Positions 13,036 to 24,328 of a stretch of 64,000 nucleotides of DNA are shown one piece after another. Every line of letters starts with the position of its first letter. Position 1 is the stretch's first letter. A program made the translations under genes and the position numbers. Below the pieces are notes generated by a model that saw only the letters and a program-made list of their open reading frames with translations, was not told the origin of the DNA and made no database searches. Source of the DNA: Sphagnum compactum (Eukaryota > Bryophyta > Sphagnopsida > Sphagnales); the NCBI GenBank assembly GCA_965153455.1, contig OZ234494.1, positions 1,302,001 to 1,366,000 of the forward strand. Direction: 5' to 3'.

Positions 13036-13605
13036 TTCAACAAAAGGCATCATGTAAACAATTGCCTTTTGTCTTAAGTTTTTTGTCTTTTTTAAATCTT
13101 CAAACAATCAAACAGTTGAAGCTTTCCTTGCATGTATAGTCATAGGTTTAAGATGTTTGAACCAATTTCGATGTTGTGCAATTCCAAATAAGAATTTTTT
13201 AGTATCATTCTTTTTATCTTATGCATTCTAAAAAACAATCAAAATTTGATGATGTGCTTGTGGAACGATACTTTATGTATATGTCAAATTTAAGGTTTAG
13301 CCGTTGATTTTCCACAAAAGGCATGAGGTAAGCAACGACCCTTTGTTTCGAATTTATTATCCTTTTAAACAATCGTCAATGATAAAATGATTGAAGCTTT
13401 CATTGTGGGTATGTAGTTATAGGTTGGGTTGTGTTAAACTAATTTCTATTGTTGGGTAGTTCGAGAGAGAGGTGTTATGTGATTATAGAGAAGAAAAGTT
13501 TTGATATGGTTTTTTTTGCTTTTTTCTTTTGTGCATTCTAAAAAGCAATTAGAAATTGATAACATGCCCATGAAACAATATTTTTTGTGTATAGTAAGTT
13601 GTTGC
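13036..13605 (+). repeat. Tandem duplication, about 275 bp
   Basis: CAAAAGGCAT with a following GTAA(A/G)CAA segment occurs at 13041 and again at 13315. After each come TTTTAAA or CTTTTAAAC, then AACAATC, TTGAAGCTTTC, ATAGGTT, and GCATTCTAAAAA (13223 and 13533), in the same order. The two copies are clearly diverged, so the duplication is not recent. Confidence 0.65.
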
Positions 13606-13804
13606 TATCTATTATTTGTAATGATTTTTAGACTCAAAATATGTGGATCACAATACAAATCAAGAAGGTAGAATGCTCCCTACAATGATGATATTTCTCT
13701 TATGTGTTGTTTTTTGATTCTTTGTAGCATCCATCACATTTGCATAAATTTTTCATGATTTGTTAATCTTTTGTGACAAGGTAATTTTTTTTTTGTGTGA
13801 TTGA

Positions 13805-14024
13805 TATTTGCATAAATACACCTTCGGAAACCCTAGCCCTGATCACACATGCTTCCGAACCCTCTCGCCATGTCGGTTGCTGCGACAAAGCGACGAGAAG
13901 AAGCGAGAGAGACAAAGAGCGAGAGGGAGAGAGACACAGAGGGAAATGCAAGAGTGTTCGGCTCCATGGCATCGGTTCTTTCTTCACTCCTGCTGTGGTC
14001 TTTGCCCGCGTTTCTTCCCTCCAG
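13805..14024 (+). promoter_or_regulatory. Promoter with TATA-like and telo-box; 5' exon
   Basis: CATAAATAC at 13811-13819 resembles a TATA box, and AAACCCTAG at 13828-13836 is a telo-box, an element common near transcription starts of plant housekeeping genes. From there to 14024 the sequence is purine-rich (GAGAGAGA-type) and then pyrimidine-rich (TTCTTCCCTCC), typical of a plant 5' leader. It ends at a donor CTCCAG|GTATTC. ATG codons inside (for example 13870) would give upstream ORFs. The next exon starts at 14090 after a long T tract and CTATAG. Confidence 0.45.
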
Positions 14025-14108
14025 GTATTCTTTTTCCGCAAATCCTGTGCAAAACCCTTTTTTTTTTTTTTTAATTTACCTATCTATAGTCTCCTCCGTT
14101 AGGAACTA

Positions 14109-16477
14109 ATGGCAGCTAATCAAACTGCCAGTCATGATCAAGGTAATAGTCTGATGATGCTTTCTTTGCAAGTGCCACTGACAATGTTTTGACTGCTTCA
14201 ACTCATTCTTGTTGTGTTGGTTTAGGGTTTGGCCGGAACAATCACAACATAATAATACTTAAACTTCAAAATGTTTTTGGTGTTATTTTTCTTTGCAAAT
14301 TTGATAGAGGAAAAAAATTCTATCAAATTTGCAGAGAAAACTCCAAACTTGATATATTTGTATGTTGTTGACATGGTCTTTAAGTAGATTGTTGAGTGCA
14401 GGATAAACCTAAATGCCATGAGTGAGTGTGCTTGCAGATGTGAATTAGATCAACAACTGTGAAAAGAGTTGGGATTATGTGGAAAGATCTCTTCATCTAA
14501 AGTGAATGTTTATGCTCTTGCAGAGTGACTCATACAGGTGAATGTCAAATGCTATGATGATTGGGTAATGAGATTGATGACAAGAGATAGGTTAAAATAT
14601 TGGAAATGAATTCGAAGATTTTTGGCAGGTAGTGGAGATCTTTCATTTTGGCAGTCTGCAAGATATATATTACTGAATTGAGGGAAAAGAGTTTGAGGTT
14701 AGACTAGGTTTTTCATTAGCTCCTTGTTTGATAGTGTATTCCTGGTTTCCCAAAGCACACAATTTTGCATAAATATTCCTTCTACAAGTCAGTCGTGCCC
14801 ATCTGAGATTTGTACCTCCTGTGAAAACACTTCCTGAATATGATGTTGAATGTGTGAGGATGACGATGATGATACTTTCTTAGCAGAGCTGTCTGGAAGG
14901 CATTTGAAAGGTTTCACTGTTTCTGTTACATAGACATAGAGAAGCTTGCAAGATAGACTGAGTCCAAATTTAGGAAATTGAGGCAGATTGTTTGGAAATG
15001 GTATTGTGGTGTAGTCAGTGGAGAGAAAGAAAACAAGCAAAAGAGGGCATAAATTCAAAGTTTTGACACTAACTGGGAGCCAATATTGCTAAGAGCCTAC
15101 TTCCTTTGCTACTGCTATTGCCGCTTTCTATGTAATTGTAGAACCAAATAGGTAGACTCTTTTCAGTTGTGGCACCCACCTTGCTAGGAGGTCATCAATC
15201 ATCCTGGCACCATTTGATCACCAACTATGCATCATACTCTTCAAGCTCTTCTGAACATGTAGGTCCTTCATGCTTGTCTTCTTCACCCTTTTTATACTGT
15301 CTTGGTCTATTTTTAGGTTCTCTAGTCTTTATCAAGTCTTTAGTCCTTACTACATGAGTTCCAGTCTTTGCATCTGCACACTTTGAGAAACCAGATGACA
15401 TGACTCTCAAATGTGCAGGGTGTAGGAGCTTTCAGAGGCCAATGTTTCTTCTTGTTTTCAAAGGTTGGGGGCTAAAAGGCAGCTGTGAAACAAAATCAGT
15501 TTGTTTAACTGATGCATAATTAACATTCTTGGTGTGTGTTTCGCAGGTTTAGGGTTTAGGGTTTACACAGGAAGGCCAGTGCTTGGAAATGAGCTAACTG
15601 ACAAATTTGAACACTTGGGAGGGAGGCCTGGAAAACTGTTCTCTAACAAAAAGGTGATATGCTGTAGTCACAGTGTTCTCAGTTGGTATGGTTTTATTTT
15701 TCCTGATACAAATTCTTTTCCACTGTTAAATTTTCTCAATTTGGGTTCCTACTTTGTGAAAATGTTATAGACCGATGTTTTGGTAGAAGAATATATATGG
15801 TCCTAAAGACAGTTTTTCCTTGTCTTCATACGGAAAGGGTATATCATTATACCAGGGAGCCTGTCACTACAACATACCTAAATCATGGTCAACCACCAGT
15901 ATGTTGAAGTTTTTGTGTTTGAGTAGCTCTTACCATGAAAAGGGCATGTTGATTTTTCTTTTGTAAATGGAGACACTATGGTCAATATTATCAAGCAAAA
16001 ACCCCATTTTTCTTTCGCTTCTGTTGATTGCATTTGTATGTGAAATTCAGGTACATATGTGCAGGGTATAAATAGTGCATAGGAATGCTACTAAGAGCAT
16101 GAGGGAAAATTGGAGGTTGTTATATAGTGCAAGAGACAATAGCAAGGCTGATTAATTACAACAATATGAAGCAACCGCTGTGGAATGTGCTCTTCAATGG
16201 CTCTTTTCAGCCAGTGTCAATCCTCTAGAAAGAAGGTTTTGATGTTATCTGAGTTTTGCAAGCCTAAACCAATCTGGTTGAAGTCGGCTGTTAGATTGAC
16301 ATAATAGGTTGAACACGATGGTTGTGAGTTTTTATTCAAGTCTTGCAGCAGGTTCTGTTTTGTTATTTGCTGCATCTTTGTTTATAGAGGATTCCTGCTG
16401 AAAAGAACAAAGGAGCAGAACATGGATTTGTGTTCTCTTTTTGTCAGGCTTGGACCAGCTGCTCAGTATCTTCCTGA
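14109..16477 (+). CDS. Small spliced gene, about 76 residues, unknown
   Basis: I assemble three coding segments. Segment one is 14109-14142: ATG with an in-frame TAG just upstream, acceptor CTATAG at 14088-14089, donor CAAG|GTAATA, phase 1. Segment two is 15547-15653: acceptor TTTCGCAG, donor AAAAAG|GTGATA, phase 0. Segment three is 16388-16477: acceptor TTTGTTTATAG, stop TGA at 16475. Both junctions keep the frame without forcing. The product begins MAANQTASHDQ, then GLGFRVYTGRPVLGNE, then a Lys/Gly-rich stretch, and ends with aromatic and Cys residues. I do not recognise the family and see no signal peptide or membrane helix. A GT at 16466 could be an alternative donor, so the C-terminus is uncertain. 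Extra exons in the 734-bp second intron cannot be excluded. Confidence 0.4.
14289..14338 (+). other. Fold-back hairpin, 20-bp stem, in intron
   Basis: Arm 14289-14308 (TTCTTTGCAAATTTGATAGA) pairs with 14319-14338, with 19 of 20 positions Watson-Crick and the remaining one U:G in RNA. The loop is ten bases. Outside the stem both sides retain partial complementarity (GTTTTTGGTGTT against ACTCCAAAC), so a longer imperfect hairpin is possible. It lies in the first coding intron of the small gene at 14.1-16.5 kb. It may be a small-RNA precursor or the relic of a fold-back element. Confidence 0.6.
15547..15565 (+). repeat. Telomere-like (TTTAGGG)n at an exon start
   Basis: About 2.7 units of TTTAGGG directly follow a 3' splice-site-like TTTCGCAG. 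In the proposed gene model this array encodes the residues LGFRV. Confidence 0.8.
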
Positions 16478-16636
16478 GTGCAAAGATGCAGATTGTTTTG
16501 GACATTTGAAATTGTTGCAATTCATTGTGCCGGTAGTAAATGCTGTCACAGTCTTACTACTGGCACAGAAGAGTTTGGAGAAGAGCTTGGATGATGGAGT
16601 CAATTGAGGTAGGAGAGCATGTGAAAGTTGAGGGAT

Positions 16637-16639
<3 letters not shown>

Positions 16640-16677
<38 letters not shown>
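16640..16677 (+). repeat. (GA)n microsatellite
   Basis: An uninterrupted GA tract of about 19 units lies downstream of the proposed stop of the small gene, possibly in its 3' untranslated region. Confidence 0.95.
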
Positions 16678-16679
<2 letters not shown>

Positions 16680-16680
<1 letters not shown>

Positions 16681-17834
16681 ACAGGTTTGTCAGTTTTCAT
16701 CCAGGTTTGCAATGTCACATGAATGGACACAAAAGGGGAGAGACTTATGACAGCAACGAAAATGGTAATGAGTAGCTACTCAAAATCTATCCCTCCCTAC
16801 AAATCTATGCATAGATATGGTAGGGAGCTACCACTTTTTGCCACCCAAATCACACACATGCCATGCAAGATATGCTACATTGTGATTGAACTAAGAAACA
16901 GGTGCATGCATGATTTGCATATTGTGGTTGTTGTCTTGGTGATATTGTCATGGACAATAACACCGTCTTTGACACAGCCTTTGTATGTACGGTGTGGTAT
17001 GTTTTTAGTTTTTACCACTAAGCTTTTTGTATGTCTTTTTCAACATGATACACTAATGGGACTTCACAGCTTTGTGTCAACAGATCATGCTCCTCTAAAG
17101 TATGCGCATTGGGAAGAAGGGAACTGTGAGCCGCATGGGTGCAGTGGGTTCTTCTTCTTCCCCCTCTTTGGAAAATTTGGGGCTTATGTTCTCTTTGCTC
17201 CAAAACCACAAGTTAGTGAACCCAACTCAACCCATGCATAATGTGGGTTTAGGGTTTAGCAAGGTGAGTATTTAAAAGTGTTCAAACTCCACACCTAACA
17301 TAGTGGCCACGTAAATCCTTGGAGAAGGATTAGATGCCTTGAGTTTTGCCATTTAATTATTTCAAGTATGCCCATTCCCATTAGGTTTGTTTTTTGGGTG
17401 GTGATATTGAAAAATTGGTGAATCTTTCCTCCCAAATTTTAAAAAAAAATCATGTCCATCAAAGGCCACACATTTAATCGAAATCCTAAACCCTAAACTC
17501 AAAGTTTTCTCTTAGCTCCCACTCATATTTTCACAAAGAAGGGGAAAAAAGAACCCAAGATGTCCTTCATCAACACCCCAACATTTTCCATATAGAAGTT
17601 CCCCCATATTCCTTTCCTCAAAGGAAAAGAAAAATTAAGCTATGTGTGTTCACATACTACTTACACCCCGCGAGAATCAATGCCCACAAACAACAACAAA
17701 ATGTGTCAAATATAAAGTTGTGGGGGGAACAAACTAACTAAGGTGTGTTTCAATGTACTACTTATGTCCTTCATCAATGCCCCCTACAAGCAAATGACAC
17801 AATGTGTCCTATGGTTTATTGAATTTGAAGGCTT

Positions 17835-17870
<36 letters not shown>

Positions 17871-19310
17871 TGTGTGTGTGTGTGTGTGTGTAATGTACAC
17901 ATGATCTCAACAAAGAGTTTCCATATACCTACTTTTGTATGCTTCACCACCATGGCCATACCGGGCATACCATCTCACTACATACTTAACACATCATCCA
18001 TGTACAAGGTTTCATGTTCTTGGCCATACCGTGAGGCTTGAAGAACTTCAACCGTTGCATTCGCTTAACACCACTTCAAAAGACTTATTGCTCGAATAAC
18101 CTCGGGGTATCATTACCATAGGATCTATTATGGAGAGGGGATTCGGAGTGATGGAAAGTGAGACTACATAGATTTGGCTTTCCATAGGGACTTCAGGAAT
18201 TTTGGCCTTTTGAATTGTTGAAAAAAAAATTTAAGATTATTATGTTAGGGAAAACTTGGGGTTGTCATGCTTTTTTGATTGCTTCGGACTCATCATAAAT
18301 TATATATAATTCAAATATGCCCACCACCTTTTGGCCCCTCAAGAAACCCCTCCCCACAAGTACACAAATGGGTGTTACTAACCCTAACCAACCCCGCTCA
18401 AAACATGATTCCCATGGCTAGAAATGGGTGAAGAAAAAATCATTGAAGTAGGTAAACCATACAGAGCTAGAGTTAGGGTTTCTGGTAAAAAAAGCTGTTA
18501 CAAAGCTAGGGTTTTCCGCTAGGTTAGGCATGGCTTGATAGATAGTTGCAAAGGAGGAAAGAGTGAGCAAATCTTGCTTGGGTGGGGACCTATAACTAGT
18601 TGTTTGTTTTAGGGTGGAATAATGAAGAGTAGTTATAGATCTTTTATGAATCACGCGATTTGCATTCACCATTCATGGTTTGCATCGTCATCACCAATCG
18701 CACGTATGAGTAGTAGGGTTGTTATACAACCCATTGCATTTACGTTCGAGAGAACCTATACAAATACGATATACACCATGGCTCTCCGATGAGCTTTGGA
18801 TGAGAACCCAAGATAGGGGGGGTGCGGATGAGTTAGAGGTACCACAATTTGCATTTCATCAGCTAGTTTTGGAGCTACCCCCCTAAAGCTTAGGTGTTGT
18901 TGGTACATACCGTGGGATTGTGCATAGTCCAACAACATGTAAGTACACACCAAAGGGTCTTTCACCACCTACCGACTTAGTATTTTACTTTGACATGAGG
19001 TGATTTCCGTGATCATGAAGCGGCAAGGTGCATAACACAAACCATTGAGGAGGGCTTCTTAACTACAATGTTTTTTGGAAAAGGACATAAGGTAATAATA
19101 TTATGTTGTATCTTTGGTAAGGAATAATTCATTGGCAAACCGCCATACCATACGAAAGAATTCTTTCACCAATTATGATGATAAATGGTGTCAGATTAGA
19201 AATCCCTAGAGTCAAGTCCCCTAATGAAGTTAGGCCTTCTTCTACAGCTAAAATTTCATCCAAGATACTTGAATAAATAAATGGGCTATTGAACATTTTA
19301 GTTTGATAAC
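16680..19310. other. Intergenic DNA with telomere-like remnants, (GA)n(GT)n
   Basis: Short TTTAGGG/CCCTAAA remnants occur at 17245-17259 and 17484-17498, each about two units, in opposite orientations. A compound (GA)n then (GT)n tract spans 17839-17891. A 172-codon frame from ATG 16723 has a hydrophobic middle and a Phe-rich part but resembles no protein I know and has no splice context. I treat it as chance. Nothing else is supported. Confidence 0.55.
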
Positions 19311-19314
19311 CAAA

Positions 19315-19795
19315 GGGTTATCTTTGGTTATGGTTATTGAACAAAAAAAAAAGTTTAATGGGCACTTGACATTTTTTTAACCCATCAACTATTTGTTCCA
19401 AATGAGTTAAATTAAACCCAATAACCTATTAAATGTTAATTGAGTTCAATTAACCCATTAACTTTATATGGGTTAGTTAATGGGTTTAGTTTTAAAAATA
19501 GGTAAAAAATTTGAAGATGAATTTATTATACTTTTTCCCAACTTTGCAAAACTCTGTGCTTATACACCGTCCAAATGGGTTATCTTTGGTTATGGAACAA
19601 AAGAAGATAATAATAGGTAATTGAAAATTTTAACCCATCAACTATTTGTCCAAATAAGTTAAATTAAACCCAATAACCCATTAAGTTTATATGGATTAAT
19701 TAGTGGGTTTAACTAAGATATAGGTAAAATTTGACGATTAATTTATACTTTTTTTCCAACTTCCCAAAACTCCACGCTTACACCGTCCATTCTTT
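19315..19795 (+). repeat. Tandem duplication, about 220-260 bp
   Basis: GGGTTATCTTTGGTTATGG occurs at 19315 and 19577. Each is followed in order by AACCCATCAACTATTTGT, AGTTAAATTAAACCCAATAA, GTGGGTTTA or ATGGGTTTA, ATAGGTAAAA, TTTTTCCAACTT-type sequence, and ACACCGTCC (19564 and 19781). The copies differ by small deletions. Confidence 0.75.
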
Positions 19796-19799
19796 CACA

Positions 19800-22080
19800 A
19801 CTAGAAAGGATATCATGATCATGAATTCCTTTATGGTCATGTAGGAACTTGATGTCCTATATATGATTGGCAACACGGTATGGTGTGTACATACGGTATG
19901 AATTGAGAAATTAAGGGGATTGTTTTTGCCACCAGATGAAATGAATGTTATGTTGTAATCAAAACCACTTTGAGTACTCGAGGAGGTAGCCCTCATGTCA
20001 GCTCAGTTCAGTGAATGAGAGAGCAGCTATCCAAATCATCGCTTCGCTTTGCCCCAATTTAATCAACAATCATATGAATCATGGAGCTGCAAATGCACCA
20101 GGAGGAGCAAGCCCTAAATAAATAAACAATAAATAAATAAATAAATAGGTTTTAATAATTTTCTTTTTGCACTTCACACAAAACATGCACTTCACTCGGT
20201 CATTAAATTAAATTGTGCGTTTTTCAGGTTCATTTGTCTCCTCCAAATCAAAAAAACGAGCTTTAGCAATTTGTGCTTATGTAGTGTACAACATCCCCAC
20301 GGTAGGTTCATTCCCAAAATAAAAGGGCCCTAAGGCTATGTGATAAGTGTTTTTCAAAATGGGAAGCACTAATTTGGGCACGGACTAAAAAACTTAATAC
20401 CAAGTGCTTGCTTGCTTGTACATAGAGAGCATTGAAGACAAGTGGTAAAATTTTCCCAAACCCTAAAATAACCCACCCACCACAATCCATTGAATGATTA
20501 TTAAGGATGGAATTTATATTTGAAGAAATAGGTTTTTTTAAAAAAAATAAAAAATAAAAATTGGGGGGCAACATGGAGACCATGTGAATGACCTCATGGG
20601 TCAAGGCATTCATGATTACATCACCGAGCATGTGTTCCCATGAGATTTGCTTATCATTGTCTTTATTGACATGGGGACATGTAGGAAAATGGGACATGGG
20701 ACATATGGGAGAGAAGTAAAAAGCCAATGATAAGAATCTTATTCCTCTAACCTAAAAGAGGGTTTTTGTACCCTTTTTATGTATGTACTTAGCCCACTTG
20801 AACAATTTGGGTGTTGTTTCAAAAAAGGGTTTAGGGTTTAGGGTTTGCACTTTCCATAGCTCAAAGTGGTTTGTTCTTCATACCCGGAAAAGGAGATGGA
20901 AAAAAGACTCGAGTTGAAAAGCTTCAAAAAATTAATACATATTGAACGAATTTTGTAGGGCATTGTAAACCCTAAAAAAGCATTGAGTCATTTATCCTCT
21001 TATTTTAGAACTTGTCCAATGCAACTAAAAATATCATTAACAAATATAATGTAATAATACTCTTGCAAGGAATTGTGTTATAATTTTTTTTTTAAAACAT
21101 TTGGTGGAAAATCTTTTGTGAAAGATTGTCATATGATTGTTTTGAGTTAGATTGGAGGAAATTTCACCCAATTTATGCTAAAATTTCAATATGCTAGAAA
21201 GAGTTGAATTATTTTAATTTTATTTGAAGGTAGCCAAAAATATAGAATTTTTTAAAATAATTAATTAATTATTTTACTTTCATACCTTTTTTTTAAAACA
21301 GTCATACTTTTTGGCTAAATCTTAATATATGGAGGATATATATATATATGTATATATTGCATGGTCAAATCTGCCGGATATAACCTGATGCATATCCTGT
21401 GGGTTTCTGTATGCACTTGAGAGCAATGCAGCCTAATCAGTGTTTCCTTTTCAAAAGGATTCTGACAAGGGGCCCCCCTCATCCGGATATCTATCTATCT
21501 ATCTATCCACCCCGCGTGTCATGCGGTTATTTAATTTATACCGAACCGTTAGCTACTTCTGGATTTTTTTTAACGATTTCAACACGGGCTTTGCTTGAAA
21601 GAACCGGCGGTTCAATATAAAAAAGAAGCAGCAATGATGTACCCTACCTGGCGGTTTTGTGGCCAATTATTTCGATTTTTTCAAAATTTTGAAAATTGTG
21701 ATTGTGCACCAAATAACCGGGGTCTACGATTTGTCAAGAGAACCGTGGTTACGAATCCTGACAACCTGCCTGACAACCTCCGGGTGTCTGCTCCTGTTTT
21801 CAAATAACTGGCCCGACACTGGGCGGGTATATCACATTGCATATATCACCCGAGTAAGCGCTAACATTAATAAATTGTCAATATATTTAAATGTGTGGGT
21901 GTGTGTGTGTGTGTATATATACCCGCTGGGTAAAGGTAATGCACTCAGAGGTATTTGGTGGTTTATATACTCACGGTTATATCAGGGTAACAGACTTCCC
22001 CACCCAACATGGGTTGCTAAGTAAGTCCTGCCACTCCCTCTTCTCATGAGATAAATTTTAGTGACATTAGTTTGTCACTG
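19800..22080. other. Intergenic DNA; CpG-bearing island 21.36-22.03 kb
   Basis: A telomere-like array of nearly three TTTAGGG units lies at 20827-20846. From about 21360 to 22030 the sequence changes character: CCGG, CGCG and ACCCG words appear that are rare nearby, with a (TATC)n tract at 21487-21507. Open frames there (up to 121 codons) match nothing I know. The island may be a younger insertion that has not yet lost its CpG sites, but I found no terminal repeats. Confidence 0.5.
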
Positions 22081-22082
22081 AG

Positions 22083-22385
22083 AACAAGGGATATGTGTGT
22101 CAATTACACTATGGCCTTGCCATTTTACATTAAAAAGGGATCTTAAGGCAAAAGAAAGAAGAATGATGGAAACTCAAATATTTCACCATGAAAAAAACCT
22201 GGACTTAGGGTTTAGGGTTTAGGGTTTAAACCCTAAATCCCTCTAAAAGAAACCAAAATCCTTCAAGATATTATATAACTCTATAATAACTAATCTCAAG
22301 TTTCAACACAATAGCCAAAAAAGATCATCTTTCAAAGAAATCCTCATATAAAAATAGACCTATTATTACCTAGGGGTCAAAATTA
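22083..22385 (+). repeat. Dispersed repeat family, copy 1
   Basis: This is one of four related segments. It runs from AACAAGGG...TGTGTCA through TGGCCTTGCCATTTTACAT, CTTAAGGCAAAAGAA, AACTCAAATATTTCACCATG, TCTAAAAGAAACCAAAATCC, AACTAATCTCAAGTTTCA and CCTCATATAAAAATAGACC to TTACCTAGGGG. The part equivalent to ATATAATCTTCGAAAAATCC in the other copies is replaced here by a telomere-like array (22205-22237). No protein is encoded. A short interspersed or LTR-derived element is plausible. Confidence 0.75.
22205..22237 (+). repeat. Inverted telomere-like array inside repeat copy 1
   Basis: About three TTTAGGG units run directly into CCCTAAA in the opposite orientation, with the palindrome AGGGTTTAAACCCT at the junction. 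The array sits within the dispersed repeat, between the CACCATG and TCTAAAAGAAACC words that are separated by unrelated sequence in the other copies. Confidence 0.85.
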
Positions 22386-22389
22386 GTTG

Positions 22390-22770
22390 TCTATTGGCCT
22401 CCCCTACTTGGTTCAATTTGATGCACATTTGTTTTTATAACACTTCAGTCCCTTTCTTTAAAACTTATTTATAATTATAAGAAATTTATAATTTTTTTTT
22501 TTAAAATTATTAAAAAAAAACAAAAAAAACATAACATATACCTAAGAAGGACATCCTCACCACAAGTGCTCAGTATGTGACCCCCCCCCCTTGCAAAAAA
22601 TATTTCTCACATCCAAGTTCAGTTATTGACCTTTTTGCAACCCCCACCCATAAAACTGAAACTAGGAACTGCAAATTGGTGGGAACTAACTACCAATAGC
22701 AAACCACCTGGACCAATCATTATGTTTGACCAATCAATCAAGACAAGACAGGGAGAAGCAGTCAGTCAGA
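22390..22770. other. Intergenic DNA with homopolymers
   Basis: A, T and C runs are prominent, including a run of about ten C near 22582. CCACCTGG(A/G)CCAATCATTAT occurs at about 22706 and again at about 23308, a short direct repeat flanking the hairpin region. No gene is supported. Confidence 0.5.
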
Positions 22771-22775
22771 TCCTA

Positions 22776-22870
22776 TTTATTACGCTCTTCTCTAGCAGGT
22801 GCACAGGTTTTGCTTTGCTGCGCCTTTTAACAGCTCAGCAAACCAAGCACATGAGAGAGAGCGTAATAAA
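22776..22870 (+). ncRNA. miRNA-precursor-like hairpin (candidate)
   Basis: The arms 22776-22820 and 22831-22870 fold back on each other with a ten-base loop. The base is a perfect 13-bp stem (TTTATTACGCTCT against its complement at 22858-22870). Pairing continues as CTCT/AGAG, a small bulge, GTGC/GCAC, a two-base mismatch, GGTTT/AACC-type pairing and GCTG/CAGC. Length, stem continuity and small bulges resemble a plant pre-miRNA. The 3' arm carries GAGAGAGAGCG, loosely like the GA-rich miR156/miR535 group, but I could not match either mature sequence. A miniature inverted-repeat element is the main alternative. No target-site duplication is obvious. Confidence 0.4.
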
Positions 22871-22874
22871 CCAT

Positions 22875-24325
22875 TTCCCTGAGCTAAACCGGCACGTTTT
22901 GACTTTTCTTCATCTGAATTCAATGTTCAGGGTCACATATGGAGCACCAGTGGGGATGTTCTTAGACCCATCTCCACCCAAGAGGGATTTTAGCATTAAA
23001 TCACACAACAGGTTTTTAGAACTTGTCTAAATAGTTTTTAAAACTAATGACAAAATGCTACCAAACTATAATAATCAGAGTCAAAATGTGGTGAATTTTT
23101 TTTTTCCCCCCCAAAAAAAAAATCCCAAAAGTTGGCAATTTTTTCAGGAAAAAAAAAAGGAAATATCGTGACAAAACATTCCTTTTGTATTTGTATTTTT
23201 CTTATTTTGGCAAAATTTTCGGCTCAAAAAAAAATTAAACACTATTCCTCACCCAAAAACATGAAAAAGTGGACAAAAATAATAAGTGAGAGAGACTATT
23301 TAAATATCACCACCTGGGCCAATCATTATAGTCGACCATAGCAAAACAACCACTCCGTTTAAGGTTTAGGGTTTAGGGTTTAGGTCATGATACCCCTAAA
23401 CGTCACGGTAAACCCTAACCCCGTATTTACAAATGGAGTTTCACACTATTTGGGTACCACCCTTCATCCAAGTAGAGTGTACAGGCCATTATTTTACAAA
23501 TAATATGTGTGTGTAAACCCTAAATACCCCAAAACTCAAAAAGCCAAATACACAAAATGCACAATGCAATGGCAAGAAAAAAAACACTGCAATGAATTTT
23601 CAAGTGTAATTTTGAGTAGCATTTTCTAATAACACTTTCAAAGGTCCATTCAATTCACACTTGGTGTTAAGGACTAACTCTAGTATTAAGTCCCTTAACA
23701 CGAAGCTAGTCATTTAGGACCTAAACCTATTTACCATGAAGATTTTCTGTTAAGTTAACAATTCAATTTAATGTTAAACAATCACCCATTTAACACTGAC
23801 TGGGTGCCACCTAAGATGCCACCTAGATTTTCACTTAACACTCTTAAACACTAGGTGTGAATGCACCTTGAATCTTAAAAGGAGGTGTTTATGAATGAAT
23901 GTACCATTAACTCTTTTAAAGTCTGCCAACAACTACTGCAAAACACTTACTTGGAGATGAAAAAAATAACATCCAAATTGAGATTCAGAATTTCTCTTGG
24001 TTTGCAGAGACACTGGTTCTTGTCTGTCCAGTGCAAAACATTCCCACAACTTATTAGTAAGATTTGCTGCACAATTGTTTTATTGTTAATAATGAATATA
24101 AAATAATAATAATAATCAGTCCATCAACAGACTCTATAGAGTCTAGGCCATCCTTTCTATTGTAGTCTTAATAAGCAGCAGCAGCAGCAAAACTTGGCTT
24201 CCATAACCAGCAGAACACACACACTTGTTGGCACCTTCTTTTTAATAATAGTACAATTGGTCAGAGTGTGCAAATTTCTCCAATGCTTTCTTGACCCATC
24301 ATAGAGAGATAGATCATTCAGCCAT
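22875..24325. other. Intergenic DNA with telomere-like array
   Basis: A (TTTAGGG)n array of about three units lies at 23363-23384, with CCCTAA words at about 23410 and 23517. A (CAG)n tract occurs near 24177-24189. Between 23640 and 23870 the words TAACAC and TTAACA recur often, but without a clean period. No gene is supported. Confidence 0.55.
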
Positions 24326-24328
24326 CAT

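Noticed and set aside
13797-14109. Overlapping frames of 86-101 codons in the GA-rich block
   Set aside because: The block has the make-up of a plant 5' leader and ends at a consensus donor. Three frames are open at once because of the GAGA repeats, so I treat them as leader sequence.
16723-17241. 172-codon ATG-initiated frame on the plus strand
   Set aside because: Composition is mixed, with poly-Val and poly-Phe parts. No motif or family is recognisable, it lies just after a (GA)n tract, and no splice or promoter context supports it.
22626-23030. 134-codon plus-strand frame
   Set aside because: It overlaps the fold-back hairpin at 22776-22870, does not start with ATG and shows no family features. 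The structure explains the conserved-looking sequence better.
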